DNA of 44,557 nucleotides from Ferruginibacter sp. (GTDB lineage: Bacteria > Bacteroidota > Bacteroidia > Chitinophagales > Chitinophagaceae): the NCBI GenBank assembly GCA_017988335.1, contig JAGNRZ010000006.1, forward strand, positions 1 through 44,557, in the 5' to 3' direction. Shown one piece after another: positions 30,441 through 40,403 of the stretch. The notes beneath the pieces are model-generated. The model had not been told where the DNA came from. It saw only the letters and a list, made by a program, of their open reading frames with translations, and did no database searches. The position numbers and the translations under genes were made by a program. Within the stretch, counting starts at the first letter, position 1; each line of letters begins with the position of its first letter.

Positions 30441-32291
30441 ATGAAAAATAATATCAATAAAATAATTATAACAACAGCCATCATTACAGGATTGGCATTG
30501 TTTACTGGATGTAAAAAATTTACTGAAGTAGAGCCTGTTTCACAATTTAGTATTGCCGAAGCATTTTCCGATGTGTCAAACGCTACAACCGCCTTAATTG
30601 GGGTGTACGACGAGTTACAAGGCGATAATGGCTACGGTATTCGTATTAGTATGTATTACCCTTACGATACAGATGAAGGTATTGTATCGGGAAATTTAGA
30701 TAATGGAAGAAGAGGTGTAGGAAGATACCAACTTTTATTAAGTAATGCAGAAATTGCAAATCCATTTCGTCAGCTTTATCGAGGATTAGAAAAAGCAAAT
30801 TTGTGTATAGAGCAAATTCCGCTAATGAAACAATATACTAGTGGTACTGCGGCAGAGCAAGCAGCAGTAAAGCGTTTGCATGGCGAAGCATTAACATTAA
30901 GAGCACAATACTTATTCGAGTTAATAAGAAATTGGGGCGATGTACCAGCACCTATGATTCCTGCTTACAAGCAAACCAATTTATTTATACCTACTACAAA
31001 TAGAGATTCTACGTATGATAAAATATTAGCAGATTTAGCCATTGCAAAAGATTTAGTGCCTTGGCGTACAGATGCTGGGGCTAGAAATGAAAGAATTACA
31101 AAAGGAGCAATAAAAGCATTAATGGCAAGAATTGCTTTATTTAGAGGAGGTTATTCATTAAGGTCAAACCTAGCTGGTACTGGCTTAGGTACTATGGAAC
31201 GTAAGGCTGATTATTTAACTTACTATGCCATTGCCAAACAAGAGTGTGAAGAGTTAATGGCAAGAAGAGATCAACATACACTTAATCCCAATTACGAAGA
31301 TATTTGGAGAAAGGTTACATCGTTTGTTTTTGATCCTCAAGCCGAAATACTTTTTGAAGTAGGTGCAGGTGGTGGTAATGCTAATAGCGATAGTCGTATG
31401 GGTAATTACGATGGACCAAATTTAAGTAACGCATCAAGATATGGTGCTGGTGGCGGTGGTATTCAAATGTTGCCCAACTATTTTTATGCGTTTGATTCTG
31501 TTGATACCAGAAGAGATATTACATTAACACATTACCAAGTAACCTCGTCAACAAATATCAAAAGTCAACGTAGGTTAGGTGAATTAAATACAGGTAAGTA
31601 TCGTAGAGATTGGAGGGTGCCATTGTTGCCTGGCACAATATTAAATGTTGGTTATAATTGGAGTGTGATAAGATTTAGCGATGTGTTACTAATGTATGCA
31701 GAAGCAGTAAATGAAATTAATAATGGGCCAGATGCTGCAGCTATAACTGCTTTTGAGGAAGTAAGAAGAAGAGCTTATAGAGGTAACACAAGTTTAATTG
31801 GTGTAACACCTACAAGCAAAGCTGCTTTTTTTGATGCTATAGTAAACGAACGCTTTTTAGAGTTTGGGCATGAAGGGATTAGAAAATACGATTTGCTACG
31901 TTGGAATTTGTTAGGTACAAAAATTGCAGAAGCCAGAACAAAAATTCAACAAATAAGAGACAGAATAGGCTCATACACAAATGTGCCACAATATATTTAT
32001 TGGAAAAATGCAGGAGAAGAAATTCAATTTTTTGCAGGTACAAATACTGCTCTTAATGCACAACCTTTTTGGCGTCCTACGCAAATACCATCACCAACTA
32101 CAGGGTGGACAAGAGCCGATTGGGCACAAAACTTAACGGCTAATGTATTAGTGGTTGATGGATCGCCAGCTAAACCAATTTGGCAAGCAATGGCTTTTTA
32201 TTTTACACCTGGCAAAAGCGAATTGCTACCTTACGATCAAGGTACAATTGCAAGCTATCAAGGGTTGTTAAAACAAAATCCGGGATATTAA
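30441..32291 (+). CDS. susD: SusD/RagB family glycan-binding lipoprotein
   Basis: The start at 30441 (MKNNINKIIITTAII) gives a lipoprotein signal ending LFTGC, with the lipid-bearing Cys at about residue 24; the longer frame from 30408 overlaps susC and lacks this arrangement. The body has the tetratricopeptide-rich SusD fold (LHGEALTLRAQYLFELIRNWGDVP, VIRFSDVLLMYAEAVNE, NERFLEFGHEGIRKYDLLRW). It binds glycan at the cell surface and caps SusC. Confidence 0.93.
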   Translation: MKNNINKIIITTAIITGLALFTGCKKFTEVEPVSQFSIAEAFSDVSNATTALIGVYDELQGDNGYGIRISMYYPYDTDEGIVSGNLDNGRRGVGRYQLLLSNAEIANPFRQLYRGLEKANLCIEQIPLMKQYTSGTAAEQAAVKRLHGEALTLRAQYLFELIRNWGDVPAPMIPAYKQTNLFIPTTNRDSTYDKILADLAIAKDLVPWRTDAGARNERITKGAIKALMARIALFRGGYSLRSNLAGTGLGTMERKADYLTYYAIAKQECEELMARRDQHTLNPNYEDIWRKVTSFVFDPQAEILFEVGAGGGNANSDSRMGNYDGPNLSNASRYGAGGGGIQMLPNYFYAFDSVDTRRDITLTHYQVTSSTNIKSQRRLGELNTGKYRRDWRVPLLPGTILNVGYNWSVIRFSDVLLMYAEAVNEINNGPDAAAITAFEEVRRRAYRGNTSLIGVTPTSKAAFFDAIVNERFLEFGHEGIRKYDLLRWNLLGTKIAEARTKIQQIRDRIGSYTNVPQYIYWKNAGEEIQFFAGTNTALNAQPFWRPTQIPSPTTGWTRADWAQNLTANVLVVDGSPAKPIWQAMAFYFTPGKSELLPYDQGTIASYQGLLKQNPGY

Positions 32292-32304
32292 TTTGTTAAA
32301 TAGT

Positions 32305-32337
32305 GAAAAAGCTGCTGCATTTGTAGCAGCTTTTTTC
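32305..32337. terminator. terminator after susD
   Basis: GAAAAAGCTGCT and AGCAGCTTTTTTC form a hairpin with an 8-base loop and a T run; the A/T symmetry means it could work in both directions. It may lower expression of the enzyme genes relative to susCD. Confidence 0.8.
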
Positions 32338-32356
32338 TTTTCCATAATAGTATAAA

Positions 32357-33334
32357 ATGAAGGCTACATTTTTTTTGTTAGTGTGTTTTGTAAGTACAAT
32401 CGCTTTTTCACAAAAGCAGATATATCCATCATCATTTACTGTGGTTAAAGATGGTAGCGGAAATTTTAAAACCATACAAGAAGCCATTTTTGCTGTTAGA
32501 GATTTATCGCAACAAAAAGTAACTATTCTTATTAAAAATGGAACCTACAATGAAAAAATTATTATCCCAAGTTGGAAAACAAATATTGTATTATTAGGTG
32601 AAAGTAAAGACAGTACTATTATAACTTATAATGATTATGCTGGCAAAAAATTATCCTCCCCTTCTTATTTTTTAAAAACAGATACAGTAAGAACATACAC
32701 TTCATATACTGTTTTAATACAAGGAAACGATTGTAGCATAGAAAATATAACCATAAAAAACACTGCTGGCAGGTTAGGGCAGGCTGTGGCGTTACATGTA
32801 GAGGGAGATAGGTTTGTAGCAAAAAAATGTAGATTAGTAGGTAATCAAGATACTTACTATGCAGCTACAGAAAATAGTAGGCAATACCTTACAAATTGTT
32901 TTATTGAAGGCACAACCGATTTTATTTTTGGCGAAGCTGTATTGGTAATGCAAAGCTGTACTATTAAAAGCTTAACTAATTCTTTCATTACTGCAGCAGC
33001 AACAAGGCCATCACAAAAATTTGGTTTTATTTTTTTTAATTGTAAACTAATTGCAGATACCGCTGCAAAAAAAGTATATTTAGGGAGGCCATGGCGACCT
33101 TATGCAAAAACTGTTTTTATTAACACGGAAATGGGTAATCATATCGTAAAGCAAGGTTGGGATAATTGGCGAAATAGTGATAATGAAAAAACAACTTTTT
33201 ATGCCGAATACAATAGCACTGGCGAAGGTACAAGTAAAAAGGAAAGAGTAAGTTGGGCTAAGCAATTAACTTTAAGAGAAGCAAATAAATTTACATTAAA
33301 AAATATTTTTAACGGGTGGATGCCAGCATTATAA
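32357..33334 (+). CDS. pectinesterase (carbohydrate esterase family 8)
   Basis: 325 residues with a signal peptide (ends TIAFSQ) and the parallel beta-helix of CE8. Motifs in order: VVKDGSGNFKTIQEAI, GNQDTYYA (catalytic Asp in QDT), GTTDFIFGEAV (second Asp), and LGRPWRPYAKTVF (Arg/Trp). It removes methyl esters from homogalacturonan, so it prepares pectin for cleavage. No polygalacturonase or lyase is visible in the window. Confidence 0.92.
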   Translation: MKATFFLLVCFVSTIAFSQKQIYPSSFTVVKDGSGNFKTIQEAIFAVRDLSQQKVTILIKNGTYNEKIIIPSWKTNIVLLGESKDSTIITYNDYAGKKLSSPSYFLKTDTVRTYTSYTVLIQGNDCSIENITIKNTAGRLGQAVALHVEGDRFVAKKCRLVGNQDTYYAATENSRQYLTNCFIEGTTDFIFGEAVLVMQSCTIKSLTNSFITAAATRPSQKFGFIFFNCKLIADTAAKKVYLGRPWRPYAKTVFINTEMGNHIVKQGWDNWRNSDNEKTTFYAEYNSTGEGTSKKERVSWAKQLTLREANKFTLKNIFNGWMPAL

Positions 33335-33336
33335 AT

Positions 33337-34920
33337 ATGTCAAAAAATAAATTTGTAAAAATAGGGGTAACAATAATTATTGTATTAGCAAGTAATATAT
33401 GCTTTGCTCAATCTTTTACAAATCCTATTATTCATGCAGACTATAGCGACCCTGATGCTATAAGAGTGGGAGATGATTATTATATGGTTTCATCAAGTTT
33501 TACATCGGTTCCAGGCTTACCCATTTTGCATTCAAAAGATTTAGTGCATTGGAAATTAATTGGCCATGCCTTACAAGAGTTAGTACCTAAAGATTATTTT
33601 TCCTCAGTGCGGCATGGGGCTGGTGTTTGGGCACCCTCTATTCGGTATCATAAAAATGAATTTTATATTTTTTATCCCGATCCTGATTTTGGCATTTATG
33701 TCATCAAATCAAAAACAATTACAGGTGGTTGGTCGCCACCTAAATTAATTCAAAAAGGAAAAGGTTTAATTGACCCTTGCCCCTTATGGGATGACAATGG
33801 AAAAGTTTATTTAGCTCATGCGTATGCAGGTAGCAGGGCAGGTATAAAATCAGTAATTATAATTAAAGAGTTAAATGCAAATGCAGATAGTGTAATTAGT
33901 AAACCTGTTTTGGTTTATGATGGACATTTACAAGATGGCACAATAGAAGGGCCAAAACTTTACAAACGTAATGGATACTATTACATTTTTGCACCAGCTG
34001 GTGGCGTAAGTACGGGTTGGCAAACAGTATTACGTAGTAAAAATATTTATGGGCCGTACGAAAGAAAAATTGTAATGCACCAAGGTAAAACTATAGTTAA
34101 TGGACCACATCAAGGAGCTTGGGTTCAGGATAAAAAGGGGAATGATTTTTTTATACATTTTCAAGATAAAGAAGCCTATGGTAGAGTGGTGCATTTACAA
34201 CCTATGCAATGGAAAAATAATTGGCCTATAATAGGTAGTGATGAAGATGGAGACGGCATTGGAGAGCCTGTTAGTAAAATTAATAACATAGCAAGTTCAA
34301 ATAATACTAAGGATTTTATTGTTGCAGATAGCGATGAGTTTAATGCAACACAATTAGGTTTGCAATGGCAGTGGCAAGGCAATGCGGCCGAAACTTGGGG
34401 TTATCCTACACCAGATGGCTATTATCAAATGTTTGCATATTATCAACCCGATAGTATTTTAGTTTGGAATTATCCCAACATTTTATCCCAAAAATTTCCT
34501 TACGAAACTTTTGATGCCACCTTAAAATTTTCATTTCACCCCAATATAGTAAATGAAAAATTTGGCTTTACTATTTTAGGTACATCCTATGCTTTTTTAG
34601 CAGTATCAAAAAAAGAAGATGGATTAGTTATTTCATACACTGAGTGTGACAATGCAGAAAAGGGTGCAAAAGAAATAACAAAACAAATAGAAAAGAGTAA
34701 TACAAACGAACTGTTTTTTAAAATAGAAGTTAATAAAGGTGCTGTATGTAACTTTAGCTATAGTGTGGATGGCATTAAGTTTACCAAAATTGAAAATTCA
34801 TTTACAGCAAAGCCAGGTAAATGGGTTGGGGCTAAAATTGGTATGTTTTATACACGTAACGAAAAAACAAACGATGGTGGTTTTGCCAAAATTGATTGGA
34901 TAAGATTTAAACAAAAATAA
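33337..34920 (+). CDS. glycoside hydrolase family 43 with C-terminal lectin-like domain
   Basis: The start at 33337 gives a clean signal peptide (ends NICFAQ); the longer frame overlaps the pectinesterase gene. The five-bladed propeller begins NPIIHADYSDPDAIRVGDDYYM, with the catalytic Asp in SDPD, and contains the acid Glu in GTIEGPKLYKRNGYYYIF. A C-terminal beta-sandwich (about 345-525) resembles the GH43 C2 domain. Likely activity is beta-xylosidase or alpha-arabinofuranosidase on side chains. Confidence 0.9.
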   Translation: MSKNKFVKIGVTIIIVLASNICFAQSFTNPIIHADYSDPDAIRVGDDYYMVSSSFTSVPGLPILHSKDLVHWKLIGHALQELVPKDYFSSVRHGAGVWAPSIRYHKNEFYIFYPDPDFGIYVIKSKTITGGWSPPKLIQKGKGLIDPCPLWDDNGKVYLAHAYAGSRAGIKSVIIIKELNANADSVISKPVLVYDGHLQDGTIEGPKLYKRNGYYYIFAPAGGVSTGWQTVLRSKNIYGPYERKIVMHQGKTIVNGPHQGAWVQDKKGNDFFIHFQDKEAYGRVVHLQPMQWKNNWPIIGSDEDGDGIGEPVSKINNIASSNNTKDFIVADSDEFNATQLGLQWQWQGNAAETWGYPTPDGYYQMFAYYQPDSILVWNYPNILSQKFPYETFDATLKFSFHPNIVNEKFGFTILGTSYAFLAVSKKEDGLVISYTECDNAEKGAKEITKQIEKSNTNELFFKIEVNKGAVCNFSYSVDGIKFTKIENSFTAKPGKWVGAKIGMFYTRNEKTNDGGFAKIDWIRFKQK

Positions 34921-34921
34921 A

Positions 34922-35350
34922 ATGAAATTTATTTATTTAATTATGTTTTGTGCATTTTGCACAACCATACAAGCACAAAAAAAAGCAAAGCTGCAAGTAG
35001 AAGAAGCAGTAAAAAAATTAACCACGGCTATGGTAAATGCAGACTCTGCCATGTTGGACGATTTATCATCTTCAGCATTAAGTTATGGGCATAGTGGTGG
35101 TGCAGTAGAAGATAAAAAAGCATTTATTGAAAAAATTGTAAGTGGCAAATCTGATTTTGTAAGTATTAACATAACAGAACAGCAAATAACAATTAATAAA
35201 AAAGTAGCCATAGTTAGGCATAAGTTAGATGGTACTACAAATGATAAAGGAAAACAATCTGGCGAAGTGCATTTAAAAATATTGTTGGTGTGGCAAAAGC
35301 AAAATGGAAAATGGAAATTAGTAGCAAGGCAAGCCGTAAAAAATGTATAG
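34922..35350 (+). CDS. exported NTF2-like (DUF4440) protein
   Basis: 142 residues, signal peptide ending TTIQAQ, then an NTF2-like fold (VEEAVKKLTTAMVNADSAMLDDLSSSALSYGHSGG ... LLVWQKQNGKWKLVARQAVK). It starts 1 base after the GH43 gene. Function unknown; such proteins often accompany glycan-use loci in Bacteroidota. Confidence 0.75.
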   Translation: MKFIYLIMFCAFCTTIQAQKKAKLQVEEAVKKLTTAMVNADSAMLDDLSSSALSYGHSGGAVEDKKAFIEKIVSGKSDFVSINITEQQITINKKVAIVRHKLDGTTNDKGKQSGEVHLKILLVWQKQNGKWKLVARQAVKNV

Positions 35351-35380
35351 AATCAAATAGAGATTAATAATTATTTAGGA

Positions 35381-36553
35381 ATGAATTATTCAATGATACA
35401 AACCATGCGGTGGTATGGCCCAAATGACCCAGTAAGTTTAATGGATATTAAGCAAGCAGGATGTACTGGTGTAGTTACAGCATTGCATCATATAAAAAAT
35501 GGTGAGGTGTGGACTGTAGATGAAATTAAAAAAAGAAAAGATGAAGTTGAGAAGGCTGGTTTAACTTGGAGTGTAGTAGAAAGTGTACCAGTACACGAAG
35601 CCATAAAAACTCAAAACGAAAACTTTGAAAGTTATATTGAAAACTATAAAACATCAATACAAAATTTAAGTGCTTGCGGTATTAATATAGTCACTTATAA
35701 TTTTATGCCAGTGCTAGATTGGACAAGAACTGATTTGAGCTATACAATGCCCGATGGCAGTAAAGCACTGCGTTTTGAAAAAGCCGCTTTTATTGCCTTT
35801 GACTTATTTATTTTAAAAAGAAAAAATGCAGAGCAAGATTACACTGTAACCGAAATAAAAAGGGCAAATGATAGATTTGCTAAAATGAGCGATGATGAAA
35901 AACTGCAATTGCAACAAAACATAATAGCTGGCTTACCTGGCAGTGAAGAAAGTTTTACTATTCAGCAATTTCAACAAGCATTAGATACATACATTGGCAT
36001 TGATGCAAACAAATTACGAGCCAATTTAATTTATTTTTTGCAACAAATAATACCAGTTGCAGATGCCTGTGGTGTAAAAATGGTAATACATCCCGATGAC
36101 CCACCCTACTCTATTTTAGGTTTACCAAGGGTAGTGAGTACGGCTAATGATATCAAAGAATTAATAAAAGCTGTTCCATCTTTAAATAATGGTTTATGCT
36201 TTTGTACTGGCTCATTTGGTGTAAGAGCCGATAATGATTTGCCAGCCATTGTTAAGCAATTTGGTGATAGAATAAACTTTATTCATCTACGCAGTACAAA
36301 ACGAAATGAATATGGAGATTTTTTTGAGGATAATCATTTAGAAGGTGATGTAGATATGTATGCCGTAGTAAAAGAAATTATTACAGTAATGAAACAAAGA
36401 AATGTTTCAATACCTATGCGTCCAGACCATGGTCACCAAATGCTGGATGATTTGAAAAAGAAAACAAACCCAGGGTATAGTGCTATTGGAAGATTAAGAG
36501 GACTAGCGGAATTACGAGGATTAGAAATGGGCATACAAAAATCATTTCCTTAG
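35381..36553 (+). CDS. uxuA: mannonate dehydratase
   Basis: 390 residues, full length. Recognised by [19 protein letters not shown] near the N-terminus, [35 protein letters not shown] with its metal-binding Cys/His environment, [20 protein letters not shown] and [12 protein letters not shown]. It dehydrates D-mannonate to 2-keto-3-deoxygluconate, the step before KdgK. Confidence 0.95.
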   Translation: MNYSMIQTMRWYGPNDPVSLMDIKQAGCTGVVTALHHIKNGEVWTVDEIKKRKDEVEKAGLTWSVVESVPVHEAIKTQNENFESYIENYKTSIQNLSACGINIVTYNFMPVLDWTRTDLSYTMPDGSKALRFEKAAFIAFDLFILKRKNAEQDYTVTEIKRANDRFAKMSDDEKLQLQQNIIAGLPGSEESFTIQQFQQALDTYIGIDANKLRANLIYFLQQIIPVADACGVKMVIHPDDPPYSILGLPRVVSTANDIKELIKAVPSLNNGLCFCTGSFGVRADNDLPAIVKQFGDRINFIHLRSTKRNEYGDFFEDNHLEGDVDMYAVVKEIITVMKQRNVSIPMRPDHGHQMLDDLKKKTNPGYSAIGRLRGLAELRGLEMGIQKSFP

Positions 36554-36571
36554 CTACCAAAAGTAGTCGGA

Positions 36572-36583
36572 AACGATTGCGTA
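36572..36583 (+). promoter_or_regulatory. putative LacI-type operator upstream of uxaC
   Basis: AACGATTGCGTA, identical to the site before susC, in the 90-base gap between uxuA and uxaC. It suggests a second start of transcription controlled by the same regulator. Confidence 0.5.
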
Positions 36584-36642
36584 GTTTTATATGACTACAA
36601 GTAAAGTATTAGCTATTTTACAATAAATATTTGTGAGCCAAC

Positions 36643-38043
36643 ATGAAAAAATTTTTAGACGAAAACTTTTTATTAAGTAATAAAACTGCAGTTGAATTAT
36701 ATTATGCGTATGCCAAGGATATGCCTATAATTGATTATCATAATCATTTACCTCCACAACAAATAGCTGATGATATAAACTTTGAAAACATTACACAAGC
36801 TTGGTTGTATGGCGATCATTACAAATGGAGGGCTATGAGGACAAATGGTATTGCTGAAAAATATTGCACAGGCAATGCTACCGATTTTGAAAAATTTGAG
36901 CAATGGGCAGCCACTGTGCCTTATACATTACGTAACCCATTGTATCATTGGACGCATTTAGAACTACAAAGATATTTTGACGTAAATACTGTATTAAACC
37001 CAAACAGTGTCAAAGCTATATATGATGAATGTTCGGCAAAATTACAAACTAAAGAATATAGCGTAAAAGGGTTGTTGCAAAAAATGAATGTAAAAGTTAT
37101 TTGCACAACAGATGACCCTATTGATGATTTAGCCTATCATCAAAAAATACAAAGTGATAACTGGGAAACTAAAGTGTTGCCAGCATTTAGGCCAGATAAA
37201 GCTATGAATGTAGATGATGCTACAGCCTTTAATGCTTATCTGCAAAAATTAGAGGAGGCTTCTAATACTACAATAACTACATTTGATGATTATATTACTG
37301 CATTGCAAAATCGTCATCAATACTTTGCAGACAATGGAGCATCGGTAAGCGATCATGGGTTAGAAGAAATATATGCTGAAGATTTTACAGAAGCAGAGAT
37401 TAAATCCATTTTTACTAAAATAAAAAATGGTAATCATCTTTTGTTAGATGAGAATAAAAAATTTAAATCGGCTATGTTGTTACAATTTGCCGAGTGGGAT
37501 TATGAAAAAGGATTTGTACAGCAGTATCATTTAGGAGCATTGCGTAATAACAATAGCCGAATGATGCAGCAATTAGGTGCAGATACTGGCTGGGATAGCG
37601 TTGGCGATTTTAGTCAGGCAAAAGCATTAGCTAAATTTTTAAATACACTCGATAAAAAAAATAAACTAGCAAAAACAATTATCTACAACCTAAACCCAGC
37701 CGATAATGAAGTGTTTGCAACCATGATTGGTAATTTTAACGATGGCTCAAGTGCAGGCAAAATTCAATGGGGTAGCGGTTGGTGGTTTTTAGATCAAAAA
37801 GATGGAATGACAAAACAACTTAATGCACTAAGCAATATGGGTATGTTATCAAAATTTGTAGGCATGCTTACAGATAGTAGAAGTTTTCTATCGTTTCCAA
37901 GGCATGAATATTTTAGGCGAATATTGTGCAATATATTTGGCGAAGAAATTGAAAATGGCGAAATGCCAAACGATATACAATGGACAGGTAAAATAATACA
38001 AGACATTTGTTTTAACAATGCAAAACAATACTTTAACTGGTAA
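36643..38043 (+). CDS. uxaC: glucuronate/galacturonate isomerase
   Basis: 466 residues, usual length. DYHNHLPPQQIADD (about 28-41) carries the metal-binding H-x-H, followed by FENITQAWLYGDHYKWRAMR and CTTDDPIDDL. The end has FPRHEYFRRILCNIFGEEIENGE. It converts glucuronate to fructuronate and galacturonate to tagaturonate. The reductases needed next (UxuB/UxaB) are not in this window. Confidence 0.95.
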   Translation: MKKFLDENFLLSNKTAVELYYAYAKDMPIIDYHNHLPPQQIADDINFENITQAWLYGDHYKWRAMRTNGIAEKYCTGNATDFEKFEQWAATVPYTLRNPLYHWTHLELQRYFDVNTVLNPNSVKAIYDECSAKLQTKEYSVKGLLQKMNVKVICTTDDPIDDLAYHQKIQSDNWETKVLPAFRPDKAMNVDDATAFNAYLQKLEEASNTTITTFDDYITALQNRHQYFADNGASVSDHGLEEIYAEDFTEAEIKSIFTKIKNGNHLLLDENKKFKSAMLLQFAEWDYEKGFVQQYHLGALRNNNSRMMQQLGADTGWDSVGDFSQAKALAKFLNTLDKKNKLAKTIIYNLNPADNEVFATMIGNFNDGSSAGKIQWGSGWWFLDQKDGMTKQLNALSNMGMLSKFVGMLTDSRSFLSFPRHEYFRRILCNIFGEEIENGEMPNDIQWTGKIIQDICFNNAKQYFNW

Positions 38044-38044
38044 T

Positions 38045-38875
38045 ATGAAAATACAATTTGCTATAAGTAAAAAAGAAACTTCGGCTATGCCTACAGACGA
38101 ATTAAGAGAAAATTTCTTAGTTCAAAATTTAATGACTAACGATACTATTCAATTGGTGTATACCCATTACGATAGAATGATTGTGGGTGGAGTAAAGCCT
38201 GTTGCAAAAACAATAACACTGCCTAATGAACATGAGCTTAGAGCTGAATATTTTTTAGAAAGAAGAGAGCTAGGTATAATTAATGTAGGAGGCGATGGCG
38301 TAGTTATAGCAGATAAAAAAGAGTTTGTATTAAATAAAATGGATTGCGTTTATTTAGGCAAAGGAACAAAGGATGTAAAATTTAAATCGGTAAATAAAAA
38401 AAATCCAGCATTGTTTTATTTATTATCTGCACCAGCTCATCATAGCTATCCTAATAAAATAATGAAAAAAGAAAAAGCGGCACCTGTACAATTAGGGGTA
38501 GCCGAAACAGCAAATAAAAGAACCGTATATAAGTATATACATTTAGAAGGGATAAAAAGTTGCCAACTGGTTATGGGCTTAACAGTGTTAGAGCAAGGTA
38601 ATGTTTGGAATAGTGTGCCACCACACACACATACTAGGCGAATGGAAGTTTACTATTACTTTGATTTACCAGCAGAGCAAAGAATTTTTCATTTTATGGG
38701 AGATCCACAACAAACAAAACATTTAGTGGTGGCAAATAACGAAGCTGTAGTATCACCACCATGGAGTACACATTTTGGATGCGGTACAAGTAGCTATGGT
38801 TTTATTTGGGGTATGGCTGGCGAAAACTTGGTATATACCGATATGGATGTAGCCCCAGTACAAACGTTATTGTAA
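38045..38875 (+). CDS. kduI: 5-dehydro-4-deoxy-D-glucuronate isomerase
   Basis: The start at 38045 (MKIQFAISKKE), one base after the uxaC stop, is preferred to 38018 inside uxaC. 276 residues of cupin fold; the zinc site is visible in VPPHTHTRRMEVYYYFDLP and SPPWSTHFGCGTSSYGFIWGMAGEN. It isomerises the unsaturated uronate product of pectate or alginate lysis. KduD, its usual partner, is absent here. Confidence 0.93.
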   Translation: MKIQFAISKKETSAMPTDELRENFLVQNLMTNDTIQLVYTHYDRMIVGGVKPVAKTITLPNEHELRAEYFLERRELGIINVGGDGVVIADKKEFVLNKMDCVYLGKGTKDVKFKSVNKKNPALFYLLSAPAHHSYPNKIMKKEKAAPVQLGVAETANKRTVYKYIHLEGIKSCQLVMGLTVLEQGNVWNSVPPHTHTRRMEVYYYFDLPAEQRIFHFMGDPQQTKHLVVANNEAVVSPPWSTHFGCGTSSYGFIWGMAGENLVYTDMDVAPVQTLL

Positions 38876-38901
38876 ATTTTAAAAATAAAAAATATAAAAA
38901 A

Positions 38902-39921
38902 ATGAAAGTTGTAACAATGGGAGAAATTATGCTCCGTTTATCTACACCAGATTATAAGCGTTTTGTACAAGCAGATAGCTTTGATGTTACCTATGGTGGC
39001 GGCGAAGCTAATGTAGCTGCGGCTTTATGTAATTATGGATTAAATGGCACCTTCCTTAGTAAAGTGCCTAACAATGCAATTGGGCAATCTGCCATTAATC
39101 ATTTAAGAAGATATGGAGTAGATACTCAATTTGTAGCAAGAGGTGGGGATAGATTAGGTATTTATTTTTTAGAAACAGGAGCAAGCATGAGAGCATCTCA
39201 AGTTATTTATGATAGGGCTGGTGCTTCAATAGCTGATGTAGATGCTAGTGAGTTTGATTTTGATAAAATTTTTGAAGGTGCAAAATGGTTTCATACTACA
39301 GGTATTACACCTGCACTTAGCGATAAAGCTGCTGCACTTACAATGGCTGCATTAAAGGCTGCAAAAGCTAAAGGCATTACTACAAGTATAGATTTAAACT
39401 ATAGAAAAAAACTATGGAGTAAAGAAAAAGCTCAAGAAGTAATGAGCCAACTATGTCAATATGTAGATGTTTGTATAGGTAATGAAGAAGATGCTGATAC
39501 TTGCTTAGGCTTTAAAGCTGCAAATACAGATGTAACAAAAGGGGAGTTAAATTTAGATGGCTTTAAAGATGTGTTTAAACAAATGCAAGCAAAATTTGGC
39601 TTTAAATTTATTGCATCATCTTTAAGAGAAAGCCATAGTGCAAGCGATAATGGATGGAGTGCATTAGTTTATGATGGCACAAATTTTCATCACACAAAAC
39701 AATACGAAGTAAGAATAGTAGATAGAGTAGGAAGCGGCGATAGTTTTGCAAGTGGGCTAATTTATGGCTTAGTTACAGGTATGCCAATGGCTGAAGCTGC
39801 TGAGTTTGGTGTAGCTGCAAGTGCATTAAAACACACTATTCCCGGCGATTTAAATCATGCTACGTTAAGCGATGTAAAAGATTTAATGAAAGGAGATGGA
39901 AGCGGTAGAGTACAACGTTAA
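38902..39921 (+). CDS. kdgK: PfkB family sugar kinase, 2-keto-3-deoxygluconate kinase
   Basis: The start at 38902 (MKVVTMGEIMLRLS) follows an A-rich tract; the longer frame overlaps kduI. 339 residues with the PfkB signatures GGGEANVAAALCNYG (about 34-48) and DRVGSGDSFASGLIYG, with the catalytic Asp in GSGDS. Phosphorylates KDG to KDPG, the substrate of the aldolase two genes down. Confidence 0.92.
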   Translation: MKVVTMGEIMLRLSTPDYKRFVQADSFDVTYGGGEANVAAALCNYGLNGTFLSKVPNNAIGQSAINHLRRYGVDTQFVARGGDRLGIYFLETGASMRASQVIYDRAGASIADVDASEFDFDKIFEGAKWFHTTGITPALSDKAAALTMAALKAAKAKGITTSIDLNYRKKLWSKEKAQEVMSQLCQYVDVCIGNEEDADTCLGFKAANTDVTKGELNLDGFKDVFKQMQAKFGFKFIASSLRESHSASDNGWSALVYDGTNFHHTKQYEVRIVDRVGSGDSFASGLIYGLVTGMPMAEAAEFGVAASALKHTIPGDLNHATLSDVKDLMKGDGSGRVQR

Positions 39922-39950
39922 ATTAATTTTTATAAATAATTCATCATTTT

Positions 39951-40400
39951 ATGATAGTAGATACATTGCACAATGCATCAAAATATTTTGCTGTTCACCC
40001 ACTTTTTGAAAAAGCCTTTCAATATATAAATAGTATTGATTTGCAAAATCAGGCAGATGGTAAGTTTGAAATAGCCGAAAGCCTAAAAGCAATTTTTAGT
40101 AATGCACAAGGCAAATTAAAAGAAGACAGTATAGCAAAATTTGAATGCCACAATAGTAATATTGACATTCAACTTTGTATTAATGGAGTGGAAACAATAG
40201 GTTGGAAACCAAGAGAAAAATGCCAAACACCAAACGGTGAGTTTAATACAGAAAAAGATGTGCAGCTTTTTAGCGATGTGCCAGATATGTATTTTCAATT
40301 AACCAATGGGCAGTTTGCTATTTTTTTTCCGGAAGATGTGCATGCACCAATGATTGGTGATGCTGAAATAAAAAAACTGGTAATTAAAGTAAAAAAATAA
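39951..40400 (+). CDS. YhcH/YjgK/YiaL family protein (DUF386)
   Basis: 149 residues, cupin-like barrel. FPEDVHAPMIGD is the typical metal-site motif, and PREKCQTPNGEFNTEKDVQLF precedes it. The family often sits in hexuronate or sialic-acid operons and may act on anomers of the sugar; the exact reaction is not settled. Confidence 0.85.
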   Translation: MIVDTLHNASKYFAVHPLFEKAFQYINSIDLQNQADGKFEIAESLKAIFSNAQGKLKEDSIAKFECHNSNIDIQLCINGVETIGWKPREKCQTPNGEFNTEKDVQLFSDVPDMYFQLTNGQFAIFFPEDVHAPMIGDAEIKKLVIKVKK

Positions 40401-40403
40401 ATT

